The notes beneath the pieces were generated by a model. It searched no databases, was not told where the DNA came from, and saw only the letters and a program-made list of their open reading frames with translations. The position numbers were made by a program, and so were the translations under genes. 64,000 nt of DNA from assembly GCF_029873635.1 (NCBI RefSeq), contig NC_080419.1, positions 65,576,323 to 65,640,322 of the forward strand, given 5' to 3'. How positions within the stretch are numbered: the stretch's first letter is position 1; every line of letters begins with the position of its first letter. This DNA comes from Malania oleifera (taxonomy: Eukaryota; Streptophyta; Magnoliopsida; Santalales; Ximeniaceae). Below, piece after piece: positions 45,326 to 56,591 of this stretch.

Positions 45326-45937
45326 CATGTTTTTTATTACTCTTCCTAGTCAAGTTTATAAGACATTTTTTTTCTTAGAAATGATGGTGTCCGAAACTTA
45401 CTGAAAGCACAATTAAACTATTACTGGAATTGAACTTCTACTTCTGGTTCCCAGAAAATATAATATTTGAGGAAATTATATAAGTAAAATTTGAAGTAGG
45501 TAAGGAAGTCGCGAGTCATGACTTCGTCTAAAAACAGGGAACACCAGCCAGACCCAGTTTTATTCCTTGCCGTTACGTCTTTCAATTGGGTAGCCCATGG
45601 CCCTGCTTTTTTCCATAGTGAAAAACTGATCTCTCTAGAGTCTCGAGCCAATGGGTGTCCAAAACTTGAAATGATGCCAAACCGCGTTACAGGGTTAAAA
45701 TTTAACGCCAACTGCTATTCCCATTTTGCCAACTGTGTTATTATGCTTTTTCCTATTGATATGCCAACTGTCCACAGCTGAACTGAAGCTTCATGCCCAT
45801 TTCCTCTTCTCCCTCTCTCTCGTATAAAAAACCCAACACACCTTCCATCCCAAGCACACTCCAATACCATCCCTCCTCTTAATCCCAATATTATTGGTAC
45901 CAACAAATTCCAATTCCTCCCTGTGCTTAGTATCATC
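45326..45937 (+). promoter_or_regulatory. XTH promoter and 5' UTR region
   Basis: 612 bp between the retrotransposon and the XTH ATG. A TATA box, TATAAAAA, lies at 45823-45830 after a CT-rich run, 108 bp before the ATG, a normal plant layout. A reverse-oriented ATTGG (CCAAT) is at about 45586. Any promoter parts further upstream are now 14.6 kb away, beyond the element. Confidence 0.7.
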
Positions 45938-47110
45938 ATGTCCATGGCTTCGTCTCTGCTTTCTTCTTCAAATGTTGTGAAGATGCTGCTGTTCTCTCTT
46001 ATGTTCAGCTCTTCAGTAGTACCCCTCTCGTCTGCAACCAACTTCTACGAGAACTTTGACATCACTTGGGGAGACGGTCGTGCTCAAATTCTCAACAATG
46101 GCGACCTTCTCACTCTTTCCCTCGACAAAGCCTCTGGCTCTGGTTTTCAATCCAAGCAGGAGTACCTATTCGGCAAGATCGACATGCAGCTCAAGCTCGT
46201 CCCCGGTAACTCCGCAGGCACCGTCACTGCCTACTATGTAAGCAGCTAGTCCAAGCTTTTCAATCAGCTTTTAATTTTAATTAAAATTTTGGAATAAACG
46301 TGTGGAATATTTCAGAGGTAGGATAAAATTTAGCTCTCCATCCTGGGAATGTTAATTTGTTTAACTAACGCATCAAGCATGTGCTGCAGTTGTCGTCCCA
46401 AGGATCGACCCACGACGAGATAGACTTCGAATTCTTGGGGAACTTGAGTGGAGATCCCTACATTCTTCATACCAATGTTTTCGGCCAAGGCAAAGGCAAT
46501 AGGGAGCAGCAATTCTATTTGTGGTTTGATCCCACTGCTGACTTTCACACCTATTCCATCCTCTGGAATGCTCAAGCCATAATGTAAGTACATGTACTCC
46601 CAACTAAGGTGACAAAATTAATTATATATACAGTTCCAGCGAACCCAGTTCGATCTAAATTTATGTTTATTAACATCTTGACCGTGTCTCTGTTTCAGCT
46701 TCTCCGTTGATGGCACGCCTATTAGGGAATTCAAGAACATGGAATCAATGGGTGTTCCCTTTCCTAAAAATCAGCCGATGAGAATATACTCCAGTCTTTG
46801 GAATGCGGATGATTGGGCCACAAGAGGTGGGCTGGTGAAGGCAGACTGGACCCAAGCACCCTTCACAGCCTCCTACAAGAATTACAATGCTGATGCTTGT
46901 GTGTGGTCATCCGGAGCATCTTCATGTAGTTCACCTCCATCTTCTTCAACCTCTGGTACTGCGAATTCGTGGCGCACTCAGGAATTGGATTCTACAAGTC
47001 AAGAAAGACTAAAATGGGTTCAGCAAAACTACATGATTTACAATTATTGCACGGACACGAAGCGCTTCCCACAAGGTCTCCCTCCAGAGTGCACCTCCAG
47101 CATGCCTTAA
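45938..47110 (+). CDS. XTH: Xyloglucan endotransglucosylase/hydrolase, 3 exons, 301 aa
   Basis: A secreted cell-wall enzyme (GH16) that cuts and rejoins xyloglucan chains during wall loosening and growth. Exons: 45938-46237, 46390-46583 and 46699-47110 (TAA). Total 906 bp, in frame, with GT...AG introns of 152 and 115 bp. Residues ~1-33 are a signal peptide ending before '[13 protein letters not shown]'. Residues 108-117 are the signature [10 protein letters not shown]: Glu110 would be the nucleophile and Glu114 the acid/base. N-L-S at 118-120 is the conserved N-glycosylation site. The C-terminal XET domain has '[12 protein letters not shown]' and four Cys for two disulfides. Length and architecture are normal, and no lesion is seen. 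ATG 45944 is an alternative start two codons later. It looks like a group I/II member (TCH4/XTH22-23-like) acting as a transglucosylase; exact number not assigned. Confidence 0.95.
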
Positions 47111-47201
47111 TTGAAGAGGATCCAGTCACTTTTTTTTTCTTTTTATTTTTTGTCTTTCAATCCCATTTAATTAATTTATTCATTCATTATTTAGTACCGT
47201 G

Positions 47202-47258
<57 letters not shown>

Positions 47259-47600
47259 TTGGTTTTAATTGATGTACCATGTAATACCCTCTACAATCAT
47301 GTTAATTTGATGTTGTAAAACTTTAAGATTGTGCTGAACACTACTTTTTCAGATATATTAATTACCTAAATTCTAATATTTGCTTATAAATAATAATTAA
47401 CCGTCCATTTTTATCAAACTGCCTAGGCAATCACAATCATAAATTAATTACTTATGAAGGGGGCGTAAAAATTTAAAACACCATCCATTCATCAAATTCC
47501 TATCCAAAACTTATACTCACAAATTTGACTTTTTGATATTCTATGTCATGTTATTCATAAGATCATTTTTCCAATGATGACAATTTTTTCTCTCCCCTTC
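47111..47600 (+). other. XTH 3' UTR and flank
   Basis: Duplicated at 14231-14473 plus 25402-25640 and, in part, at 25920-26050. A TG/TA microsatellite spans about 47203-47254. No clear single poly(A) signal can be chosen. Confidence 0.75.
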
Positions 47601-48667
47601 TAAGTTTTAAGTTTTGTTTGTAAATTGCTACATCATATAACATTTATATAAATTATGATCGTATTGACTTACGACTCATAGTCAGAGGAGTCCCTTGAAG
47701 TCTCGATCGTACAAGTAAAAGATTTTGTGTGGAGGCCAAGGGGGCGCATAGGATCCCTGGACCTTCCATGCATGAGACATTTATATCTACTTAAAAAAAA
47801 AAAAAAAAAAAATCCAATAGTTGCATTGGGGTGGTGCAAAGAAGTCAAGCCCTTTGCCCCTCCTCCCCATCCCCATTAGTACAATACTATACGTATAAGT
47901 TAGTGCGTAGATTATTTATTTTTATCATATGAGGGTATTTTAGGATTTTCATGTGAGCTATATATGGTTGAATTTCTAAGAAAATTTTAGCTCAATGATT
48001 TAGTGAAAATTGCAAAGGCGCTCCATGGACGTAGGCAGAATGTTGAACTACATAAATTCATTGTTCTCCTTCTCTCATTTGATTTTCTCTATTTTTCATA
48101 TTTTCTATGTGTGTGATGTAAGCTTCGAGTATGATTTCACAACAGATTGATTAATCACATTTTTCACTTTAATTGTTGATTATATTTTTGAAATATACAA
48201 ATTTCAAAAGTTAGATTATTGTTTATCTAAATCATATTAAACATTTTAAATAGGTTTTCAAGATGTTAAAACAATTTAGATCATGCAGTGAGTTAACTCT
48301 CTTCTTGCAACTATTTTTTTTTTTTTAAAAAAAAAATTGGAAGAACTTGCTTGTGGCCTAAACTCTTTATTCTCTCTTAATCTCTCTCTTTTTTAAAGAG
48401 CCATAAAAAATCTTGTGGCGTAATCTTGTATATCCTATGAGAGTAGTTTGTTATGGTTCAATTTATAGATCATTCCTTGTGAGGAAACTTATTTTCTAAG
48501 TGTCATAACGTCCCCGAGAAGGGGTCCGAAATGGTGAAAGGTGATAATAGTATTGATGGTTCAATGGAGTCACCAATAACCTGTTATTTACATAGGTGCA
48601 GTTAGTTCACCTAATTAATACACGTTGATTCATCTCTAAACTAATCCTAAGCCGAAGGGGCTAGTAG
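47601..48667. other. Intergenic, no gene seen
   Basis: AT-rich with A runs (47793-47811) and T runs. At 48499-48660 a segment containing TGGAGTCACC, read in reverse, recalls the TTAGTGGCGACTCCATCTC before the Ogre-like LTR end, so it may be a small old LTR scrap. Weak. Confidence 0.4.
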
Positions 48668-49137
48668 TATTGGTCTAATATTACTAGAGCTAGGGTTGGG
48701 ATTCGTCATAATGATGTCACCTGACACATCACCACCTAACACATAACACCCTACCACTAGACCAACCCAAAAACATGGATCACTAACGTGATAATGATCC
48801 TTTCGTCCGTCGAAACGTAGTGCGGATTGTCGGGCTTAGGTCACATATCTAAGCGATGTCACCTAGCAAACGTGGTCCAGAATGTGTATTTTCTTTTGTT
48901 CTCAATTCTTCTTTTCTCTCCCTCTCTCTTTAATCTCTCTTCTTTGCTCTCTGTCTCTCTCTCTCTCTCTCTCCCTCTCACTCTCCCTCTCCCACACACA
49001 CACACACACACACATCTCTCAATCCCTCTTTCTCTTTCTTATCTCCCTCATCTCGCCCATCTTTCACAGTTTTTTCTCTCTCTCTCGTCTACCTCATCAC
49101 TCTCACTTCTAGTAGCCGTGGGTGCCGTCATGGCCTC
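48668..49137 (+). repeat. Dispersed/duplicated segment, uninterrupted copy
   Basis: Matches 6197-6533 and 10585-10783 in order, without the LTR insertion, across the CT tract (48940-48985) and CA tract (48996-49014). It ends at GTCATGGC, where LTR sequence begins. Function unknown; no convincing reading frame. Confidence 0.75.
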
Positions 49138-49149
49138 AACGAAAAAGTT

Positions 49150-49290
49150 ACAATTGGGCTCATCGACGAGGGTACATTTCGTTGACGAGAAAATACCGAT
49201 AAAGGGTTTTGGGTGATTCTGAATTTTGTCGGCGAGGAGAGAGTTCGTCGATGAATTATCTTCATGACCTCGTCGACGAGGGCCATAGTT
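49150..49290 (+). promoter_or_regulatory. LTR palindrome cluster
   Basis: Palindromes at about 49161, 49180, 49230, 49239 and 49269 (CTCGTCGACGAG). No clear TATA box follows; in its place is GAAATAGTGTTAAAC. Confidence 0.55.
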
Positions 49291-49889
49291 GAAATAGTGT
49301 TAAACGCGATTTTTTAGCTTAATTTAGCCGTAGAAACTCTCTTTCTCACTCCCTTTGATTTCCCTCTTTTCTCTCTTAATTTCTGTGCTAGATTTCCGTC
49401 GGTTCGACGATTTGAAGCCACCATGACACTCTTGTAAAAGTTCTCTTCAAATTTGTTGGAGTGGATCGTCGATGAGGCTGAGTTGGAAACCATCCCAAAT
49501 CCAGGGTAAGGCTTTCTACTCAGTATTTTGTTTCTTGATAGTTGTAGGAAGTGTAGTACGCGTAGAAATATTGAACTTTAGTTCTAGGAAATATCATTTT
49601 GAGGGTGTTGAACGGGGAACCTTGTGGGTGCAGGACTGATTATCTTAGGGGCTTTTCAGGAATCAGGTAAGGGGATAAACTAAGCTAGTTATTTTATGAA
49701 AATGTATGTATGTTATTACAACATCTGATTTCAGGAAAATAAATATATTTATATATGTTTTATATTTGGAAATACAGATGTAAAAGATGATATGTTTAAG
49801 TATGTATGAAACTTATTTTGTGTGGCATGAGTAGAATTTATAATGAAAAACTATTTTCTGGAAATATGATAAAGGTATGAATTTTTATA

Positions 49890-50178
49890 ATGAAAAACCG
49901 GCGTACGGGCCGAGAATTTTATATAATTTGCCGGCGTACAGGCCAAGCTATGGATATGATTTTTTGGCGTACGGGCCAAGATATGGATATGATTTGCCGG
50001 CATACGAGCAAAGCTATGGATATGTTTTTCGGCATACGAGCCGAGTTATGGATATGTTTGTTGGCATATGGGCCGAACTATGGATATGATTTGCCGGCCT
50101 ACGGGCCGAGCTATGGATATGATTTGCCGGCGTACGGGCCAAGCTATGGTAAAATATGAAATGGTAGCGTATGGGCCG
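49890..50178 (+). repeat. ~32-bp tandem repeats (CCGGCGTACGGGCC unit)
   Basis: About eight units such as C-C-G-G-C-G-T-A-C-G-G-G-C-C-G-A-G-C-T-A followed by TGGATATGATTTG, 30-34 bp each. Inverse of the repeats at 15468 and 24293. Confidence 0.85.
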
Positions 50179-50297
50179 ATAATTTTCATGGTGTATATAT
50201 ATATATATATACAAAATGATGTAATGATATTGATTTGGTAATTAATAGTATAAAATATCCATGTATCATAGTTTCATTATATGTTATATGTTATCAG

Positions 50298-51056
50298 TGA
50301 CTCACTTCTAAAAATGAATAGCACTAAGGTTATCCCAAGTATAGGAGTTACGTCATGTAATAATTAGCCCAAATAGGTCAGATCGTCTCCACGGGGAATG
50401 TAGATTAGCTCTAAACTAGCGCGAAACAAGAAAAGAAAATAAGAAAACGATTTTACTGAACATGGTTCAGATTCAATTTTTTGGGATTTTTTGGAAGTTT
50501 GTAATGAAATTGAAGTGACGTAAAACTAAACTAAAAATTTAACACGCATAAAACCAACCAAGCAACTCACTAATTAAACAAAGATAAAATAAAATTAAAC
50601 CCTTAACAATGACTTAAGATTAAACACCCAACTCAACACAATGATAACATGACAAAAAAAAATAAAGCAAACAAGACTCATTCAATAACAAACTAAACTC
50701 AATAAAAATAACTCAAATACAAAATATTCAGCTTCAATAATGGCTATAGATAATAAAATTTAAACAAAGCGTTAAACTAACATTAAAGTGAATAACTAAA
50801 ATGGCAAGGAAGAGAGAAGAGAAAGAACAAAGAGATGAGAACAAAAATAAAAGTAACTCAAACACATCAATAAAACAAACTCAGCATTAATTTAATCTGT
50901 AAATAAACTTAATCCACTAATATTTTTAAACATAAATAGACCCAACATTAACTCTAAGCAAAAATACTCAATGTAATACCCAACTAAAACTAAATATTAA
51001 AACATGTATTTAAATGACAAATGAAAATAAATAACAATAAACAAACTAACAAAAAA

Positions 51057-51109
<53 letters not shown>

Positions 51110-51980
51110 TAGTAGTAGAGATGAATGGGGAGAGCTGTTCAGGTTCCTCTCCAATAGCAAAGTTGCTGCTCTTCTTCAGCGCACTACCCAAGACCCCCAA
51201 GAAAACCTAGCCTCCCGTAACTCCTCCAGACTCCCTCCTCTCCTTTGGCATTTCCCCTTTTCTTTTCTTTTTTATTTTTTTGCCACACCGCTAGCACCCC
51301 CCTCCTTCACGTGCCAGCACCCCACTCCTTTTAGCTACCGCCCTTCTTCATTTAAAAAACAAAAACCCCAACGCCTCTTTTGCATAGCTGGGTCATGATC
51401 CTTTTTTTTTTTTCCATTTTGGTTTGTTAAGCGTATCCACGGCCAGCCCATTTTTATTTTTCAACTCACACACACATAGCAGCCCACTCACGCATGCACG
51501 GCCATGGCAAGCCCAGCTCCTTATTTTAAAGCCTACCAATGTTGACTTTTCTTTTTCTTCCTTTCCATTTAATTCCCTTCCCTTTTTTGTGAAAATTCAA
51601 CTCAAAGACTTCCAACACTGGGCGCGTTGTTACACGGGCTTTAAGGCCCACTCACGTTGTCACATCAAGGTTAAAAATAACTTCTTTTAAAATCGGTTTC
51701 TTAGCTTCTTCAGGGTTCAAGTTCACGCATGCATGGTTCAGTTCCTTCACACACGATGCTCGGTTTCTTTCATTTTTATCTCAACTTTAGTTTTCAAAAA
51801 TTATCATATAACAATAAAACACAAAGATACGTAAATTTACGGTAAAAGAGGATAATTATCTAAAAATTATCAAACAAGCTCACTAATTAAAATATTGAGC
51901 ATAATCGGGAATTTAATTAAAATTATAATCATCAAAGCATGAATTTAAACGCCTAATTACGCATCTTTGACGCATAATCA
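50298..51980 (-). mobile_element. Athila-like solo LTR
   Basis: TGACTCACTT...CGCATAATCA, 1683 bp, exactly bounded by ATCAG at 50293-50297 and 51981-51985. Its reverse complement matches the Athila-like LTR at 11154-12839 at both ends. No internal region, so a solo LTR. It holds a GA microsatellite (51059-51107) at the place of the CT tract in 11154-12839. Reading frames inside it (51021, 51424) come from low-complexity sequence. Confidence 0.9.
51059..51107 (-). repeat. (GA)n microsatellite
   Basis: About 24 GA units. Confidence 0.95.
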
Positions 51981-52619
51981 ATCAGAACCTGGTTGGATTG
52001 GTTTAGGTTAGCACTTGCATGGTACCGATACTATGTGTTCATGATTTATCATGATATTTGTGTTAGCATTGTTGTATAGAGTGGCGTAATATTGGATGGT
52101 CAATGTGGTTTTAAAAAATGTGAGCGGCCCTGGTGTACGGATTAGGTCTGGCAGACCCATCAGACTTACAGATTGTACTTTTGACTTGGCAGTGGTTGGC
52201 CAACCATTGTCAGGTCCCGCCTTCGGGCCACACAACCCAGTCATGTGAGGGTAATACATGACAACAGCCAGCCTACCTACCAGGATTGTTTTCGTATTAT
52301 TATTATGATATGAGATGAATTATGCTTGTAGAAATCCATTATGTTCTTCTTTGAAATGAGTATACATGTTTTCCCAGACATGATACATACAGTTTTGTTG
52401 GATATGTTTATGTATATGATTGTATGTATAACACATAAATACTCATGTTGCCACATACTAGTATTAGTTTATTTCCCTTACTGAGAGGTGTCTCACCCCT
52501 AATTATATGATCATTTCAGGAGCCCCTGATTGGAGAGCGGATAAAGCTCGCTGAGATAGATACAGCAGTTGGTTTTACCTTTTTTAAAGGGTAAGTTTTT
52601 TTTATTTTTATTCAACGTA

Positions 52620-53406
52620 TAATTCGAAAACAGGTATACGGTGTTGGTGTGCTTTACTTGGAAGTGGATACCCATTACCTGTGTTTCGGTGTTACGGCGA
52701 CAAGTGGAGCGGCGTGCGTCCTATCTCCAACATTGTAGTGGCGTGCGTCCCGTCTCCAACGTTGCAGTGGCATGCGTCCCGTCTCCAGCGTTGCAGCGGC
52801 GTGCGTCCCATCTTTGGCGTTGAAACGGCTTTCGTATCCAACGTTTACAGCGGCGTTTGTCTATGGCGGTGCAGCGGCTCTCATTTTTTTGGATTTGCAA
52901 CGGTCGAAGAGCTGAGGTTTCATGGGGTTTTGCAATAGAGAGGCGTTGCGAGTTCAATTGCCGCTTGGTTCACTCAGAGAACACTAGGAACAATTGGTGA
53001 ATCGAACTCCAGTGGCACCCTAGTCCAGACAAGCGGTGAATCGAATCCCAACGCACTCTCATCCAGACAGGCGACGACGGCCTTTGCGATTGGAACCTCA
53101 CAAATCGCTCAAGAGCCCGATCCACTCCCCTGCACCTGCATTTCAGCCAGAACCAGTGCATCTTGGTCATGATCCCAGGTTTTCTCGCAATGATGGTGGT
53201 GGGACGACGATGAGTTCGGGAACTCTTGATCTCGTGATGACGACGAAGGGACCCCTAACCCTAGGTTTAGGGTTTCGTAGAGGAGAATCAGACGGTGCTG
53301 CTTCCAGCAAGCTTTCGACAAGCTTTCTTCTACTAGTACTCTTTCTAAGTTAGGTATGTCTCTCTTCAAGTTTTGTTGAAGTAAAACGTCTACTGTCTAG
53401 GAGTCG
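52620..53406 (+). other. LINE 5' untranslated region with 29-bp repeats
   Basis: GC-rich stretch before LINE ORF1, richer in CpG than its surroundings. At 52708-52823 there are four 29-bp units (AGYGGCGTGCGTCCCRTCTCC...). Plant L1 elements keep their promoter in this region. The left border of the LINE is not defined. Confidence 0.6.
52708..52823 (+). repeat. 29-bp tandem repeats (4 copies)
   Basis: Units begin at 52708, 52737, 52766 and 52795, about 80-90% alike by eye; partial degenerate copies continue to about 52880. Confidence 0.85.
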
Positions 53407-54828
53407 ATGGTGGCGCCTGTTGGCCCTCTGGGGGGATCGTCCACCAGTGGGGCCTCCTTCGAAAGGTGGTTCTGGTCATTTGTCGTATGCCCATGTAGTA
53501 TCACGTTCTCATGATGTTAACATGTCGTCTTCCTCTTTCAAACTAGCCATGAGATATCCAGTGGATGTAGATGGAGATGTTGGTTTTATATTCTCTGAGG
53601 CTGAGATGAACAAAGTGGCAAAATATTTTCGGTTTGCATTGGTTTTGAAATTTTTGTGCTCTAGATCACCCATTGACGTTATCCGTTTGAATATCATAAA
53701 TTCGTGGGGCCTTTCAGAGATCCCTTTTGTTAGTTTCATGGATGATTTTCACGTACTGGTTCAGATGAAGAATGAATGAGATTTTCTTCATGGATGGTCT
53801 CGTGAAGGAAGGATTTTGGCTGGATTTCCATTTCGTCTTTTTCGATGGACAAAGGATTTCAACTTGAAGCAGGAACCATCCTTAGCCCCTCAATGGTTAT
53901 TTCTCCCTGGTCTTCCGATGCACATATACAGGCCTGATTGCTTACAAATTCTTGCCACGTTTCATCGATACTTGGGAACTGACAATGCTATGCTTAATCG
54001 AACTAGGGCTACAGGTGCGAGAATGTGCGTGGAGGTGGATTTATTGGCAGATCAGGTGGATGCTTTCCCGATTGTTGAGTCTGCAAATCAGAAAATTTGG
54101 CAGGAAGTGAGGTATGAAAAGCAAGGATTTTATTGTGAAAAATGTCATAGATGGGGGCATTCAAAGGTGGTATGCCGAGGGGGTGAAAGGAAATAGAAAA
54201 CTGGGGATAGAAGTAAGAATATGGAAAATGGTAGACAAGAAAATCGACAAGAAATTTGGTGTGTGATGAAATTGGATAAAGGGAAGGAAGTTCAGAGAGA
54301 ATTGATAGATCCATTGTTGAAGAACCTTTAGAGGGGGCTCAGGCTCAAGAGGGTGCAACGACATCACAAATTTTTCCAGTGGTTGAGACAGTTCCACAAA
54401 GTGCGATGGAAGAGGGGGAGTTTGTTCCTGAAGATCCGAGGCCTAAAGTGGAGAATTCGCAGTGGAATATAAATTAGTATGAGATTGTGCAAAGGGAGGA
54501 GATTGTTGAACCAGTCTTGGGTGCTCTTGACGCTAATATTCTGATAATGGAAGATGGTATAGTAGTGTGTGATCAATTGATGACCTCTAGTAGTATGGTT
54601 ACAGAAATTTTGGAACAAGAGTGTACTTTCATGGCCAGGTGTGTCCCACATAATTGTGAATCGGATAAGGAGGTGGAGACAAATACTTTAGACAAACTCC
54701 CATTGGAAAAAGGCTTTTGTTCGGATGATGACTTACATGTTCCGCTTGTTAAGTTGAAGGATATTAATGGACAAAGTGAGAAGAAGTCTCAATGGGTTAT
54801 TACCCGTCCAAATAAACTTGATTTATGA
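53407..54828 (+). pseudogene. LINE (L1-type) ORF1, DUF4283 and zinc knuckle, broken
   Basis: Nucleic-acid-binding protein of a non-LTR retrotransposon. The main frame (53420-54196) has 'HLSYAHVVSRS', the DUF4283-like domain ('FRFALVLKFLCSRSPIDVIR' to 'GFPFRLFRWTKDF', 'LPMHIYRPDCLQILA') and a CCHC knuckle (C-E-K-C...H...C) near 54142-54180. One TGA at 53777-53779 splits it. After the stop at 54194-54196 a frameshift leads to another open stretch (54487-54828) that ends in TGA overlapping the ORF2 ATG. The ATG at 53407 is in another frame than the main one, so the true start is unclear. Confidence 0.8.
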
Positions 54829-55502
54829 TTAATACAATTCTAGTGTGGAATGTGCGGGGTAAAGGCACGTCAAAAAATTGTTTACAAAAGTTAATGAGGC
54901 AATTTTTGCCTTCTATTTTGGTTCTTTCAGAGCCATTTTCTGATGAAAGTTTGATGTCGCAATGGGCTGACTTTCTAAATTTTCTAAATTTTTGTGTGAA
55001 TGCTTCAGTGGGGGGTAAAATTTGGATGTTTTGGGAAGAGGAAGTGCACTTTTAGTTACAACATATGTCTGATCAAGTTATTTCGGGCATTTTTAGTTTT
55101 GTGGACCAGATTTTCTTGGCTTCATTTGTTTATGCTAAATGTCGTCAAATAGATTGTTGGGAACTTTGAAATGATTTGGAATTTGTTAAGAGGGATGATT
55201 TCCCTTGGTTAGTTGTGGGAGATTTTAAAATCATCCGTTCAGATTCGGAACATGTTGGTGGTCATATGAGGCCATTATCGGCTATGGAGGAATTTAATAC
55301 TTGCTTGGACAACTGTGGTCTTATGGATTTGGTTGGTACTGGTAGAAACATGTCTTGGTGTAATGGTCACAATGGTAATTCTTGGAGTTGGTCAAAATTG
55401 GATAGGGTGCTCTATAATTCAAATCTTCTCCAAGTTTTGCCAAATATTTATTTTGAGTATGGAAAAAGGAGGACTTCAGATCATAACCCATTGATTATTT
55501 GA
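54825..55502 (+). pseudogene. LINE ORF2 endonuclease, broken
   Basis: Starts at ATG 54825 ('MINTILVWNVRGKG'; family M-N-I-L-x-W-N-x-R-G). The APE-like endonuclease domain shows the start motif, 'WLVVGDFKIIRS' (family G-D-F-N) near 55197-55230, L-D-R-V near 55402-55413, and the catalytic S-D-H-N near 55480-55491. It nicks target DNA to prime reverse transcription. A stop lies at 55053 in the same frame, with another at 55168, and a frameshift follows after 55502. The ATG overlaps the ORF1 stop as ATGA. Confidence 0.85.
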
Positions 55503-56591
55503 TTTCATAAAAATTTGCATCGGTATGGTCCTTCTCCATTCAGGTATCAAAATATGTGGTGCACACACCAGTTTTTTTTAAGTCTTGCATGGAGGAAGCC
55601 TGGAGGGAGGAGTCTTATGGCTCGGGTTTAGTTAGACTTGCTGGGAAATTGAAACATACGAAAGTTGCAATTTGAAATTGGAAAAAATAGGTTTTTGGAC
55701 ATGTACAGCAGAATATTAAAAAATTGGAGGAAAGTATGGAGGTTCTAGAGGCTCAGCTTCAGGAAAGATATTCGCCATAAATGGAGGAAGATTTTTTCCT
55801 TAGTAAACTCGAGTTGGAAGCATGGGAAAAGAGGGAGGAGATTCGTATTTCTTAGCTAGCCAAAAGGAAATGGTTAAAGGTGGGGGATAACAATACAAAG
55901 TTCTTTCATGCATTTGTGAATCAAAGGAGGAAGAAGTCTATGATTCATTCTTTGAAACTTCCGAATGGAGAAGTGTTGGATTCTATGGAGGCTGTCCATG
56001 AGGGTGTAGTTAGGTATTTTCAAACTTTATTAACAGGTGTAGGCCCCAGTCGAATAGCTAACCTTGTTGATATAATATCTCCTATGGTTTCTAAAGAGGA
56101 GAATATTGATCTTTGTCGTGAACCGTCTAAGGTGGAGGTAAGGGATGCTATTCTTTCTATCCCGAGAAATATTAGCCCAAGTCCGGATGGTTTTGGTTCA
56201 ACTTTTTTCCATGATTGCTAGGATATTGTAAAAGAAGAAGTGATCGATGCAGCTAGAGAATTTTTGGCTGGGTATCCTCTTCCTAGATTTTATTCTGCTT
56301 CTTACATTGTTCAAATCCCAAAAGTTCAGAATCCTCAGAGTTTTGACAAGTTTAGGCCTATTAGTCTTTGTAGTGTTATCTACAAAAAATTTTCAAAAAT
56401 TATTGTTGCAAGGATGACAGGTTTATTGTCTGCTTTGATTTCTCCAGAACAAGGAGCTTTCATTCCTAGTAGAAGTATATTTGAAAATATTACATTGGCT
56501 CAAAAATGGTTCATTCTCTGCATAAAAAATCTAATGGTGGAAATTTAATGATCAAAGTGGACATGGCTAAGGCATATGATAGGGTTGATTG
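55503..56591 (+). pseudogene. LINE ORF2 reverse transcriptase, interrupted
   Basis: The frame is broken to about 55870, then reads 'WLKVGDNNTKFFHAFVNQRR', 'SPSPDGFGSTFFHDC' (stop at 56219), 'FRPISLCSVIYKKFSKIIVA', 'SPEQGAFIPSRSI' and finally K-V-D-M-A-K-A-Y-D-R-V-D, RT motif A with its first catalytic Asp. Motif A is cut at 56591 by the LTR of the next element. The rest of ORF2 is not found in the window. Confidence 0.88.

Larger units (their letters stand above)
49138..52594 (+). mobile_element. Plus-strand Tekay-type LTR fragment, split by a solo LTR
   Basis: Parts 49138-50297 and 51981-52594 align with the reverse complement of 14773-16300 and of the LTR at 23266. They contain palindromes (49150-49290), the splice-donor-like CCAGGGTAAGG near 49500, the ~32-bp repeats (49890-50178) and the transcript-proximal end to GGGTAAG near 52594. 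Both LTR termini are missing: the 5' side ends at the duplicated segment and the 3' side at a LINE. Hence a fragment, not a solo LTR. Confidence 0.75.

Noticed and set aside
45923..45937. Upstream extension of the XTH frame before ATG 45938
   Set aside because: It would need a GTG start; ATG 45938 gives a normal XTH signal peptide and length.
46330..46603. Antisense open frames over XTH exon 2
   Set aside because: Shadows of the real exon; the sense frame carries [10 protein letters not shown] and splices correctly.
48827..49216. 129-codon open frame
   Set aside because: Runs over CT and CA microsatellites and then into LTR sequence; not a protein.
53036..53353. 105-codon open frame before LINE ORF1
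   Set aside because: No recognised domain, lies in the GC-rich LINE 5' region, and has an equally open antisense frame (53109-53369).
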